Assembly: GCF_006782915.1 (NCBI RefSeq) | Contig: NZ_VCNP01000032.1 | Coordinates: 124,001 to 188,000 of the forward strand | Reading direction: 5' to 3' | DNA length: 64,000 bases | DNA from: Streptomyces calvus | GTDB taxonomy: Bacteria > Actinomycetota > Actinomycetes > Streptomycetales > Streptomycetaceae | Part shown: positions 43,316 through 52,128 of the stretch, one piece after another | How the letters are laid out: the number at the start of each line of letters is the position of its first letter | Position numbering within the stretch: the stretch's first letter is position 1 | Translations under genes and position numbers: made by a program | Notes under the pieces: model-generated | The model's database searches: none | What the model was told of the DNA's origin: nothing | Seen by the model: the letters and a program-made list of their open reading frames with translations, nothing else

Positions 43316-44794
43316 CTACCCCTCCGCCGGACTGTCCGTTCCCGCGCCGGCCGCTGCGCCGCCCACCGTGAACCCGGTCACCGTGCCGCCGCCGTCGCGG
43401 CGGAAGGCGTACGGGGCGCCGCCGTGGGCGAGGGCGACCTCGCGGACGATGGACAGGCCGAGGCCCGAGCCGGGCAGGGACCGGGCGTCGGCGGCGCGGT
43501 AGAAGCGGTCGAAGACGCGGGTGAGGTCGTCGTCGGCGATGCCGGGTCCGCGGTCGCGGACCTCGACCCGCACGGTGCCGGGCCGGGCCGGGCCCGCGAC
43601 CCGGATCTCGACGGGCGCGCGGCTGTCCCGGTCGAACTTGACGGCGTTCTCGACCAGGTTGGACAGCGCCCGGGTGAGCATCCCGGGCCGCCCGTCGGTC
43701 GTGGTGTCGCCGCAGGCGCTGACCACGATCTCGCGGCCGGTGCGGCGCCGGGCCAGTCCCGCCACGTCCTCGGCGATCTCCGCGAGGTCGACCCGCTGCG
43801 GCGGCTCGGTGTCGGACTGGCCGGCCGCGAGGTCGACGAGTTCGTTGACGAGGTCGGTGAGTTCGCGGGCCTCCTGGGTGAGGTCGGCGACGAGTTCCTC
43901 GCGGGTGCCGGGCGGGAGTTCGTCGATGCGGCGCAGCAGGGAGATGTTGGTGCGCAGGGAGGTCAGGGGCGTGCGCAGTTCGTGGCCGGCGTCCTGGACC
44001 AGGCGGCGCTGGTCCTCCTCGGACTGGGCGAGCCGGCCCAGCATGCGGTCGAAGGCGCGGCCGAGCCGGCCCACCTCGTCGTAGCCGGCGACGGGCACCT
44101 GGATGCCGAGGCGGCGGGTGCGGGCGACGTCCTCGGCGGCGTTGGTGAGGACGACCAGCCGGCGCGTGATGCGGCGGGCCAGCCACCAGCCGAACAGCCC
44201 GGCCCCGACCACGACCGCCGCCATCAGGATGAGCGTGCGGCGCTGCAGGGCCCGCAGCAGGTCCTCGGTGTTGCTGAACTCCTGCGCGATCTGCACCGCG
44301 CCCCGGCCGCCACCGAGTGCGACGGTCGCCACCCGGTAGACGTCGTCGCCGACGTCGACGTCCGCGTGCTCGACGACCTGCCCGGCCGTGGCGGCGCCCG
44401 CGATCCGGCGGTCGGCGTCCACCACCGGCAGGCCGGGGTCGCCGGGGTCGTAGACGCTGCCGTCCGGTCCGAGCACCTGCACATCGGTGCGTGCGGGCCG
44501 CACCAGGTCGTGGCCGGGCGCGGCGGAGGAGAAGTCGACCGGCGCCATCCGGTTCTCCCGCACCTCGGCCCGTACGTCCTGCACGACCTCGTGGAACACG
44601 GACAGCTGGTCCACCCGCACCAGCCGGGCGGCCGCGTTGTAGGACAGGATGCCGACGAGGACGGTGACGGTGGCGGTCACGGCGGCGAACGCCACCGCGA
44701 AGGTGGTGCCCAGCGACAGCAGCCGCAGCCGCCTGCGCGGGACGGACCGGCCGTGCGCGTGGCCCGGGCCGCCCGCGGCGGCGCGCCGGAACAC
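43316..44794 (-). CDS. Sensor histidine kinase
   Basis: A 492-residue membrane kinase. Helix 1 is at about 29-52 and helix 2 at 188-205, enclosing an extracytoplasmic sensor of about 135 residues; then a HAMP linker, the DHp domain with H271 (QDAGHELRTPLTS), and the ATP domain (NLVENAVKF, VRDRGPGIADDDL, SGLGLSIVREVA). The layout resembles MprB-type kinases. The GTG starts directly after the stop of the response regulator, so the two form one operon. Signal unknown. Confidence 0.93.
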   Translation of the reverse strand: MFRRAAAGGPGHAHGRSVPRRRLRLLSLGTTFAVAFAAVTATVTVLVGILSYNAAARLVRVDQLSVFHEVVQDVRAEVRENRMAPVDFSSAAPGHDLVRPARTDVQVLGPDGSVYDPGDPGLPVVDADRRIAGAATAGQVVEHADVDVGDDVYRVATVALGGGRGAVQIAQEFSNTEDLLRALQRRTLILMAAVVVGAGLFGWWLARRITRRLVVLTNAAEDVARTRRLGIQVPVAGYDEVGRLGRAFDRMLGRLAQSEEDQRRLVQDAGHELRTPLTSLRTNISLLRRIDELPPGTREELVADLTQEARELTDLVNELVDLAAGQSDTEPPQRVDLAEIAEDVAGLARRRTGREIVVSACGDTTTDGRPGMLTRALSNLVENAVKFDRDSRAPVEIRVAGPARPGTVRVEVRDRGPGIADDDLTRVFDRFYRAADARSLPGSGLGLSIVREVALAHGGAPYAFRRDGGGTVTGFTVGGAAAGAGTDSPAEG

Positions 44795-45514
44795 TCAGCC
44801 CTCCCGCAGCACGTAACCCACCCCGCGCACCGTGTGGATCAGCTGGGGCGCGCCGGGCTCGTCCAGTTTGCGGCGCAGGTAGCCGACGTAGACGGCGAGG
44901 TTCTTGGAGCCGGGGCCGAAGTCGTAGCCCCAGATGCGGTCGTAGATGGTGGAGTGCTCCAGGACGACGCCGGCGTGGCGGATCAGCAGTTCCAGGAGTT
45001 CGAACTCGGTGCGGGTGAGCTCCAGTTCGCGTGCGCCGCGCCAGGCCCGGCGGGCCTGCGGGTCCATGCGCAGCCCGGCCGCCTCCAGGAACCGCCCGGA
45101 GGTGTCCGGCTCCGGCTCGGGTGCGGGGGCGGGGGCGGGTTCGGGTGGGGCGGCGCGGCGCAGCAGGGCCCGCAGCCGGGCGAAGACCTCCTCGACGTCG
45201 AACGGCTTGACGACGTAGTCGTCGGCGCCCGCGTCCAGTCCCGCGATCCGGTCGGCGGTCTCCACCAGCGCGGTCAGCATCAGCACGGGAGTGCGGTCGC
45301 CCTCGGCACGCAGCACCCGGCACACCTGGAGTCCGTCGATGCCGGGCATCATCACGTCCAGCACCAGGACGTCGGGCCGGCTGCGGTGGGCCTGCGCGAG
45401 GGCCTCGACGCCGTCGGCGACGGCCGTCACCCGGTATCCCTCCAGGGTCAGGGCACGCTCCAGGGCGTTGCGGATGGCGCGGTCGTCTTCGGCGAGCAGA
45501 ACGGTGTGGGGCAC
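44795..45514 (-). CDS. OmpR/PhoB family response regulator
   Basis: A 239-residue two-component regulator. The receiver has D10/D11 and the phospho-acceptor D53 (VLDVMMPG), with K in DDYVVKPFDV. A Pro/Ala/Glu linker (PEPAPAPAPEPEP) leads to a winged-helix output domain (ELTRTEFELLELLIRHAGVV ... YVGYLRRKLDEP). It pairs with the adjacent kinase, whose GTG follows its stop with no gap. The MprA/MprB-type resemblance suggests envelope stress, as inference. Confidence 0.94.
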   Translation of the reverse strand: MPHTVLLAEDDRAIRNALERALTLEGYRVTAVADGVEALAQAHRSRPDVLVLDVMMPGIDGLQVCRVLRAEGDRTPVLMLTALVETADRIAGLDAGADDYVVKPFDVEEVFARLRALLRRAAPPEPAPAPAPEPEPDTSGRFLEAAGLRMDPQARRAWRGARELELTRTEFELLELLIRHAGVVLEHSTIYDRIWGYDFGPGSKNLAVYVGYLRRKLDEPGAPQLIHTVRGVGYVLREG

Positions 45515-45587
45515 GCACCCAGTCTGCCAACCGTGCCGCTGCCGGGTCCCGGCGCGGAGCACCGGGGCCCGGCTTCTTACTGCGCTC

Positions 45588-46238
45588 TCACCCGCCGGGG
45601 CGCAGCGCGGCGAGCCGCTGCTCGAACGGCACGACCTCCTCGAAGGAGTCCCGCCGCGGTGCCGGACGGACCGTGGGCGACCCCGCCATCAGCGCCGCCA
45701 GCTCCCCGGCCGCGCGTTCGATCCGCCCGTCCAGCCCTTCGGCGCCCCAGTCCTCGGAGGCGGCGTAGACGCCGGTGGGGACGACGACGGCCTTCAGGTA
45801 GGAAAAGAGCGGACGCAGCGCGTGGTCCAGGACGAGGGAGTGCCGGGCGGTGCCGCCGGTCGCGGCGATCAGCACGGGCTTGCCGGTGAGGGCGTCGGGG
45901 TCGGTGACGCCGAGCGCGTCGAAGAACGACTTGAACAGCCCGCTGTACGAGGCCGAGAACACCGGCGTGACCACGATCAGCCCGTCGGCGCCGGACACCG
46001 CGTCGAACGCGTCGGCCAGCGCCGGCGCGGGAAAGCCGTTGGTGAAGGTGTGCGCGATCTCCACGGCGAGATCGCGCAGTTCGATCACCCGGACGTCGGC
46101 GGGAGCGGGCTCCGGGGCGGTCGCGGCCGGGGCGGCGGCAGCGGCAGCGGCAGCGGCAGCGGCAGCGGCCAGACGGTCACCGAGCAGCCGGGTCGACGAC
46201 GGCACGCTCAGTCCGGCGGACACGACGACGAGCCTCAT
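45588..46238 (-). CDS. NADPH-dependent FMN reductase (LLM-partner type)
   Basis: A 216-residue flavodoxin-like reductase. The FMN phosphate loop is VSAGLSVPSSTRLLGDRL and the active region is VTPVFSASYSGLFKSFFDAL. After residue 23 there is a run of about 13 Ala encoded by a GCGGCA hexamer repeat, unusual for the family. Its ATG overlaps the stop of the LLM oxidoreductase (ATGA); the pair matches the CE1758/CE1759-type two-component flavin systems in which this enzyme supplies reduced FMN. Confidence 0.9.
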   Translation of the reverse strand: MRLVVVSAGLSVPSSTRLLGDRLAAAAAAAAAAAAAPAATAPEPAPADVRVIELRDLAVEIAHTFTNGFPAPALADAFDAVSGADGLIVVTPVFSASYSGLFKSFFDALGVTDPDALTGKPVLIAATGGTARHSLVLDHALRPLFSYLKAVVVPTGVYAASEDWGAEGLDGRIERAAGELAALMAGSPTVRPAPRRDSFEEVVPFEQRLAALRPGG

Positions 46239-47335
46239 GCCCGCGCTCCTTCCTTCTCCGCCCGCTTGGCGGTGGCCAGCAGCGAGCTGTGGGTGGGGGC
46301 GTCCGGCACGTCGGCCGGGCGGTCCTTGGCGAACTCCTTGCGCAGCACCGGCACGACTTCCTCGCCGAGCAGGTCGAGCTGCTCCAGCACGGTCTTCAGC
46401 GGCAGTCCGGCGTGGTCCATCAGGAACAGCTGGCGCTGGTAGTCACCGGCGTACTCGCGGAACGACAGCGTCTTGTCGATGACCTGCTGGGGCGAGCCCA
46501 CGGTCAGCGGGGTCTGCTCGGTGAACTCCTCCAGCGAGGGCCCGTGCCCGTAGACCGGCGCGACGTCGAAGTACGGCCGGAACTCGCGCACCGCGTCCTG
46601 GCTGTTCTTCCGCATGAACACCTGCCCGCCGAGGCCGACGATCGCCTGCTCGGGCGTGCCGTGGCCGTAGTGGGCGTAGCGGGCCCGGTACAGCTCGATC
46701 ATGCGCTTGGTGTGGTCGGCCGGCCAGAAGATGTTGTTGTGGAAGAAGCCGTCGCCGTAGTACGCGGCCTGCTCGGCGATCTCCGGGGAGCGGATGGAGC
46801 CGTGCCAGACGAACGGCGGGACGCCGTCCAGCGGGCGGGGCGTGGCGGTGAAGCCCTGCAACGGAGTGCGGAACTTTCCTTCCCAGTTCACCACGTCCTC
46901 GCGCCACAGCCGGTGCAGCAGGGCGTAGTTCTCGATGGCGAGGTTGATGCCCTGGCGGATGTCCTGGCCGAACCAGGGGTAGACCGGTCCGGTGTTGCCG
47001 CGGCCCATCATCAGGTCCACCCGGCCGTCGGCCAGGTGCTGGAGCATCGCGAAGTCCTCGGCGATCTTCACCGGGTCGTTGGTGGTGATCAGGGTGGTGG
47101 AGGTGGAGAGGATCAGCCGCTCGGTGCGGGCCGCGATGTAGCCGAGCATGGTGGTCGGCGAGGACGGCACGAACGGCGGGTTGTGGTGCTCACCGGTCGC
47201 GAAGACGTCCAGGCCCACCTCCTCGGCCTTGAGCGCGATGGCGACCATGGCCTTGATCCGCTCGCGCTCGGTCGGCGTACGCCCCGTGGTCGGGTCGGGC
47301 GTGACATCCCCGACGCTGAAGATCCCGAACTGCAT
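46235..47335 (-). CDS. LLM class flavin-dependent oxidoreductase
   Basis: A 366-residue luciferase-like TIM-barrel enzyme using reduced FMN. Typical regions are DVFATGEHHNPPFVPSSP, LSTSTTLITTNDPVKIAEDFA and MMGRGNTGPVYPW. The start MQFGIFSVGDVTPDP is usual for the CE1758-like subfamily. It is co-translated with the FMN reductase gene. The substrate is unknown; thiol- or sulfonate-related or redox-stress roles are typical of the group. A promoter with a palindromic operator lies directly upstream. Confidence 0.92.
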   Translation of the reverse strand: MQFGIFSVGDVTPDPTTGRTPTERERIKAMVAIALKAEEVGLDVFATGEHHNPPFVPSSPTTMLGYIAARTERLILSTSTTLITTNDPVKIAEDFAMLQHLADGRVDLMMGRGNTGPVYPWFGQDIRQGINLAIENYALLHRLWREDVVNWEGKFRTPLQGFTATPRPLDGVPPFVWHGSIRSPEIAEQAAYYGDGFFHNNIFWPADHTKRMIELYRARYAHYGHGTPEQAIVGLGGQVFMRKNSQDAVREFRPYFDVAPVYGHGPSLEEFTEQTPLTVGSPQQVIDKTLSFREYAGDYQRQLFLMDHAGLPLKTVLEQLDLLGEEVVPVLRKEFAKDRPADVPDAPTHSSLLATAKRAEKEGARA

Positions 47336-47355
47336 GGCCGCTCACCCTCCAAGTT

Positions 47356-47373
47356 GTTGACGCTTCAACTATA
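47356..47373 (-). promoter_or_regulatory. Promoter and palindromic operator of the LLM operon
   Basis: On the minus strand TATAGT (47368-47373) is a -10 box; a perfect GTTGA-4 bp-TCAAC inverted repeat (47356-47369) overlaps it and the start of transcription, and GGAGGGTGAG follows before the ATG. Repression of the LLM/FMN reductase pair is inferred. Confidence 0.55.
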
Positions 47374-47549
47374 CCCGTGAACCGTCGGACCGGCCCCGCT
47401 ATTCCGCGGTACGCCGGCCCGCCCGGCTCTGCCGCTCCGCACGGCGTCCGCACCACCGCCGTCGAGCGGGGTGGACTTCGCCGGAAGTGCTGCCACGGAC
47501 ACGGTGGGTGGCGATACTGGCAGTCGCCGGGGAGGAGCACGGAGGGGCG

Positions 47550-50294
47550 ATGGGACCGGACCGGAGCCGGAACAGGAGCGGCGGAGCCGCCGCGGCCGCC
47601 GTGTACGCCGTGCTCGGCGCGTGCGCGCCGGCCGCCGGGGCCGCGCACGCCGTGACCATGCCCGCGCACGACACCGCCTCCGGCCTGGCCGGGCTGGCCG
47701 GCTGGCTGGTGCTCGCCGTGGTGACCGCGGGCTGCGCCGAACTGCTGCTCGCCCGCACCGCTCCGCCCGCCTCCCGCGCCCGGCGCCTGCGCGTCACCGG
47801 ACTGCTCGCCTCCGCCCTGTTCGCGCAGCTGCTGCTGCTCACCGTCCGCTTCGCCCGCGGTCAGGCCGACGGCGCGGCCTGGACGGCCGCCGGCCTGACC
47901 GTCGCCCTGAGCACCGCCGCCACCTGGCGCGCCACCCGCATCAGCCACACCTACGGCAACGGACACACGCCGTCGGACAGCGGCCGCACCCGGGCCGCCT
48001 TCGGCGTCGCCGTGGTCTGCGGCGGCTGGCTCACCGTGCGCAGCGCCGTGCAGGGCCCGCTGTGGCTCGCGTGGCTCATGGGAGCGCTGGTGGTCGTGGT
48101 GGCCGCTGGGTTCTGGATGCTCGACGGGCGCGGCGCCATGGCCGAGTTCGACGGCTTCCAGGTGTTCGGCTTCGCCGCCGCGCTGGGCGTCCTCGGCGTG
48201 GCCGCCGGTGCGATCGCCCGCTTGGACGGCATCGTCCTGCTGCCGGTGCCGCACGACCTGCCGTGGCTGTCGGGGCGACAGGTGCTGCGCGGCCTGGCAG
48301 GGTTGGCGGCGCTCGTCGCCGCGGTGGTGTTCCTGGTCGGGCGGCGGCTGCGCGGCCGCCAGTGGGACGGGGCGGCTCCGCCGGGAGCGCAGCTCGTGGG
48401 ACTCGCCGTACCGCTGGGGAGCCTGGTCTGGGCGGGCCGGGACTGGAGCGGCTGGGACTCCGCGCCCCTCGTGCTGCTCGGCGCGAGCGCCGTCGCCGCC
48501 GCGGCCGCCGTCCTGCTCGCCGTCCAGGCCGCCGCACTTTCCTGGCTGGACACCACGCCGTCGCGGCCCTGGGTGCAGCACGTCCTGTCCACCGTGCGCG
48601 AGGAAGCGGAACGGCACACCCCCGACCCGTACGAGCGGTACGGATCCCCCGGCACCCCGGACCACCGCTACGGCGCCGACGACCGGTACGGCCGCCACCG
48701 CGACGACCGGTACGGCCGCCACCGCGACGACCACGCGTACCTACGCGCCCGGAACCGCTTCATGCACTCCGGGGACTTCCCCTACGGGCCCAGGGGCCGG
48801 ACCGGACCGCTCGCCGTCGTCCTGCGCGTGCTCGCCGCCGCCGGACGCGGCCTCGCCCACCCCCTGCGGTCCGCGGCCGTCACGGAGGTCCACCGGCACA
48901 CCATGGGGAACACCGGCCTGGCCATCGACGAGATGTGGCCCCGGGTGGCCGAGCTCGCCTCCGACACCGTCAGGCGCCGGGTGCGGCGCACCGAGCGTGC
49001 CGTGCTGGCCTGCCGGGTCACCGCCGCGAGCGCCCTGTGCACGGCGGCCGTCTGGCTGCCCGTGGCCGCGCTGGGGGCGGACGACGCGGCGGCCGGCGGC
49101 ACCCCCGGCGTGCTGCTCGGCACCGGAGCGTCACTCGGGCCGCTGCTGCTGGCCGCGGTCGCGGTGGCGCAGGGGCGGCGGCTGCTCCTCGACGCGTGCC
49201 GGGCCAAGGGCGACGCGGTCGACGTCCTGCGCTACGACCTGGCGCGCCGCATGGGACTGGTGCTGCCGAAGGACACCCGGGGCATGATCCTGCTGGCCGG
49301 GCCCCTCAGCAGCGACTCCTCCGACCGGCGCCCGGCGCGGCTGCGCCAGGAGTGGGACGGGACGGCTGCCGCCGAGGCCGTGAAGGGCCTGCGCGCGGAG
49401 GTGCAGGCGCTCCGCTCGGCCGTCGGCGAGGAGGTCCGCTCCGCCGTACGGGAGGAGATCGGCTCCGCCGTGCGCGCCGAGATCCGCTCCGCCGTACGCG
49501 AGGCACGCACCGCCCCCGGAGCACCGGCCGGAAGCGCCGCCGCCACACCGGTCACCCTCGACGAGCAGGCCGTGTCCCGCCTCATGGAGAACATGGCGGG
49601 CGCGGCACCGGTCACCCTCGACGAGCAGACCCTGGCCCGGCTCGCCCGGGACGTGGCGCGCAACGCCGCCGAGCCGGTCCGCGCCCGGCTCAGCAGCGAC
49701 CTCGCGCAGGTGCAGCGCAGCCTCCGCGAGGAACTCGGCGAGGTCGTCCGCGCCTCCGTCGAGGCCACGGTGACCGGTCCGCCGCTGACGAACTTCACCG
49801 GCTACCTCGCGATCGAACTGAACCGGCCGCTGCCGGACGACCAGCCGCCGCTGCGGGTCGAGAACGGCACGATCAAGGCCGTCGCGGGCCGCCCGGTGCA
49901 CCTGCTGCTCCACGTCGTGCGCAAGGCACGGGCCGCCGACGCGGCCTCCCTCCTCAACGACGACGAACGCCAGAACCTCTTCCTGTTCGAGCCGGTGCGC
50001 ATCGAGGGCGGCCGGGACGCCGCCACCGCGGCCTTCGACGCCGTGGTGGACAGCTCCACGCTCACGCCGGTACCTCACCGCAAGACCCTGAGCGTCACCC
50101 GGAGCGACCGGTCGGTCTTCCTCTTCGACGTTCCCGCCCGTCCCGGGATCCACGAGGTGTGGTTCCAGCTGTACCAGGCGGGCCGCCTCATCCAGGTCGC
50201 CGCCCTGAAGATCGAGGCCGAGGCGGAGACCGGCACAGGGACCGTGGCCGCGCCGCAGGCGTCCGGACCGGGCGGAGACACGGACCACGCATGA
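47550..50294 (+). CDS. Large polytopic membrane protein of the CHAT operon
   Basis: A 914-residue protein I cannot assign to a named family. Residues about 10-345 hold eight to ten membrane helices; about 350-417 is a polar Arg/Tyr/Asp/His stretch with a repeated DDRYGRHR unit; about 485-550 has two more helices. Then a coiled coil (about 610-657, EEVRSAVREEIGSAVRAE), a duplicated 21-residue unit beginning PVTLDEQ (about 665-706), and a beta-rich C-terminal domain (about 745-890). The ATG has GGAGGGG upstream; the stop overlaps the CHAT gene start (ATGA). It probably senses or anchors the CHAT protease. Confidence 0.85.
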   Translation: MGPDRSRNRSGGAAAAAVYAVLGACAPAAGAAHAVTMPAHDTASGLAGLAGWLVLAVVTAGCAELLLARTAPPASRARRLRVTGLLASALFAQLLLLTVRFARGQADGAAWTAAGLTVALSTAATWRATRISHTYGNGHTPSDSGRTRAAFGVAVVCGGWLTVRSAVQGPLWLAWLMGALVVVVAAGFWMLDGRGAMAEFDGFQVFGFAAALGVLGVAAGAIARLDGIVLLPVPHDLPWLSGRQVLRGLAGLAALVAAVVFLVGRRLRGRQWDGAAPPGAQLVGLAVPLGSLVWAGRDWSGWDSAPLVLLGASAVAAAAAVLLAVQAAALSWLDTTPSRPWVQHVLSTVREEAERHTPDPYERYGSPGTPDHRYGADDRYGRHRDDRYGRHRDDHAYLRARNRFMHSGDFPYGPRGRTGPLAVVLRVLAAAGRGLAHPLRSAAVTEVHRHTMGNTGLAIDEMWPRVAELASDTVRRRVRRTERAVLACRVTAASALCTAAVWLPVAALGADDAAAGGTPGVLLGTGASLGPLLLAAVAVAQGRRLLLDACRAKGDAVDVLRYDLARRMGLVLPKDTRGMILLAGPLSSDSSDRRPARLRQEWDGTAAAEAVKGLRAEVQALRSAVGEEVRSAVREEIGSAVRAEIRSAVREARTAPGAPAGSAAATPVTLDEQAVSRLMENMAGAAPVTLDEQTLARLARDVARNAAEPVRARLSSDLAQVQRSLREELGEVVRASVEATVTGPPLTNFTGYLAIELNRPLPDDQPPLRVENGTIKAVAGRPVHLLLHVVRKARAADAASLLNDDERQNLFLFEPVRIEGGRDAATAAFDAVVDSSTLTPVPHRKTLSVTRSDRSVFLFDVPARPGIHEVWFQLYQAGRLIQVAALKIEAEAETGTGTVAAPQASGPGGDTDHA

Positions 50295-51562
50295 ACCGAG
50301 CACAACCACCCGACGTCGTCGTACGCGTCGTCACGACCCGCGACGCCGCCACCCTGGAGTTCACCGCCCGCCGCCAGGGCGTGCCGCCGCTGCGCGTCAC
50401 CCTCGTCGGCGGCGACGCACTGCACAGGGCCCGGCAGGAACTGGACGCGGGACTGACCCGCCTCAAGGACGACCTGCGTTCGCTCGCGGTGGAGGACAAG
50501 GACCTGGACCCGGCCTTCCAAAGCCTGCACGGCCTCGGCCGCACCCTGCTGTTCATCCTGTTCGGCGCCCAGCAGCGCGTGCTGAAGGGCCTCCAGGACT
50601 TCTGGCGGGCCGCCCTGCCGTGGGCCGCCAACCCCGCGCTGCCCCCGCCGCTCGTCGAATGCGTCGGCCCTCAGGACAGCTTCCTCCCCCTGGAGTTCCT
50701 CCCGTTCCTCGGCATCGCCCCGGCACCCGCCGTCGAGAACCGCGACGGCTTCGTCACCGCGTGCCGGACCCTCGTCGGGTTCTCCTGCGTCGTACGGCGC
50801 GCCATGCTCCCGGCACCCGTCCGCGGCGGCACCACCCTGCGCACCGGACCGCAGGGCCGGCTGCCCGCCCGCTACCTGTACTACGAGCACCTCGACGGAG
50901 CCATGGCGGAACTCGCCTGGTTCACCGGCCCCGCGAGCGCCCACGTCGACCTGGAGGGCCCCTACCCCCACGCGGCCGACACCGGACCGGGACTCGCCGA
51001 GCAGATCTTCGACCCGCGTCTCCTCCTCGACGGCGGTCGCCGCGAACTGCCCGACCAGCTCCAGCACTTCGCCTGCCACTGCTACACCCGCTCCGACGAC
51101 CCGCTCGCCGCGGAGATCGAACTCAGCGGCGCCGGACGCCACTCCCGCACCACGCTGCGCACGCTCGGAGCCGACCTCGTCACGCTCGGCGTCACCCACG
51201 ACGAACGCGACTTCGACCTGCCCCTGGTCGTGATGAACGCCTGCGGGTCCGGCCGGATGCGCGCCCAGGACGCGCCGTCCTTCCCGTACCTCTTCCTCAT
51301 GAACGGCAACCGCGGGTTCATCGGCACCGAGACCGAGATCCCGGACGACGTCGCCGCCGCCTTCTCCGAGGCCCTGTACGAGCGTTTCCTCGTCCGGCGC
51401 CTCCCGCTCGGCCGGGCCCTGCTGGAGAGCCGGCAGCACCTGCTGCACAGCCTGGGCAACCCGCTCGGCCTGGCCTACGCCGCCTACGCCGACCCCGACC
51501 TGCACATCCAGCCGACCACCGAGGAGCAGCCCCATGTCCCTGCCCGCGCAGACCACTCCTGA
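50291..51562 (+). CDS. CHAT domain caspase-like protease
   Basis: A 423-residue protein. The C-terminal half is a CHAT (caspase HetF-associated with TPR) peptidase: catalytic His H263 in QHFACHCYT and catalytic Cys C318 in VVMNACGSG, then FIGTETEIPDDVAAAF and PLGRALLESR as in family members. The N-terminal ~190 residues are a helical/beta prodomain (EFTARRQG, FLPLEFLPFLG) without TPR repeats. Its ATG overlaps the upstream membrane-protein stop, and its end overlaps the next gene by 29 bp. Known CHAT proteases act in type III CRISPR and gasdermin-linked cell death; here the target is unknown. Confidence 0.87.
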   Translation: MNRAQPPDVVVRVVTTRDAATLEFTARRQGVPPLRVTLVGGDALHRARQELDAGLTRLKDDLRSLAVEDKDLDPAFQSLHGLGRTLLFILFGAQQRVLKGLQDFWRAALPWAANPALPPPLVECVGPQDSFLPLEFLPFLGIAPAPAVENRDGFVTACRTLVGFSCVVRRAMLPAPVRGGTTLRTGPQGRLPARYLYYEHLDGAMAELAWFTGPASAHVDLEGPYPHAADTGPGLAEQIFDPRLLLDGGRRELPDQLQHFACHCYTRSDDPLAAEIELSGAGRHSRTTLRTLGADLVTLGVTHDERDFDLPLVVMNACGSGRMRAQDAPSFPYLFLMNGNRGFIGTETEIPDDVAAAFSEALYERFLVRRLPLGRALLESRQHLLHSLGNPLGLAYAAYADPDLHIQPTTEEQPHVPARADHS

Positions 51563-51926
51563 CGCCCCCGAACCGCAGCCGGTCCCGGAGGCCGCCGGCA
51601 CGGTCTCCGTCCTCGGCCTGGAGGACACCGGCCAGGGCGGCCGCACCGACCGGCTCTCCTTCCGCCGCGCGGAGGAATGGCGGACCGCCCGCGCGGAGAT
51701 CCCCGCCGAGGAACTCCGCTCCCGCCTGCACGACTTCGTCACCACGATGCACGGCGTGCTGGCCTCGCTGCCGCAGCGGGCCGGGGAGTTCCAGCTCGAC
51801 GAGGTGTCGTTCAGCGCCGAGGTCAGCGCCAAGGGCACGGTGTCCCTGCTGGGCTCCGGAGGCGAACTCGCCGGGCAGGCGGGCATCACCTTCACCTTCA
51901 CCCGCCGACCGGACCCCGCACCCTAG
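51534..51926 (+). CDS. Pepco-like small protein of the CHAT operon
   Basis: A 130-residue protein overlapping the CHAT gene by 29 bp in another frame. The first 35 residues are a polar linker; then a helical stretch (LHDFVTTMHGVLASLP) and a C-terminal beta region EFQLDEVSFSAEVSAKG followed by ITFTFTRRP. That ending resembles the peptidase-co-occurring (Pepco) domains that computational studies place beside CHAT and trypsin-like proteases in conflict systems. Assignment is by pattern. The TAG stop shares its last G with the first base of the inserted element. Confidence 0.7.
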   Translation: MSLPAQTTPDAPEPQPVPEAAGTVSVLGLEDTGQGGRTDRLSFRRAEEWRTARAEIPAEELRSRLHDFVTTMHGVLASLPQRAGEFQLDEVSFSAEVSAKGTVSLLGSGGELAGQAGITFTFTRRPDPAP

Positions 51927-52109
51927 GGTCTGTCGTTTGGATCATGTCGGTTTCGCGGGGCGTGGCACGCACATCTGCTGCGTTGTCGTCGGTTGTCGAC
52001 GCTCCGCGTCGCCGCCCTCCTCCGCCTTGCAGCTGCACGCACCACGCCCCGCTCGGGTGGGCTGAGAAGCGCTGCGTCTCCCAGCCGACCTGATCCAAAC
52101 GACAGACCC
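51926..52109. mobile_element. 184-bp MITE-like element with 19-bp terminal inverted repeats
   Basis: Perfect 19-bp inverted repeats GGGTCTGTCGTTTGGATCA at 51926-51944 and its complement at 52091-52109; with a few mismatches the similarity extends to about 26 bp. An inner pair (GCGGGGCGTGG near 51955 and CCACGCCCCGC) adds more self-complementarity. It has no ORF. No clear target duplication is seen. Short non-autonomous elements with this structure are usually mobilised by a related IS elsewhere. Confidence 0.85.
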
Positions 52110-52128
52110 CAGGGCCGGAACCCGGCCG

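Noticed and set aside
47471..50290. Upstream extension of the CHAT protein frame over the membrane-protein gene
   Set aside because: The extension is an Arg/Pro/Ala-rich shadow of the membrane-protein gene; the CHAT gene has a good ATG coupled to the preceding stop.
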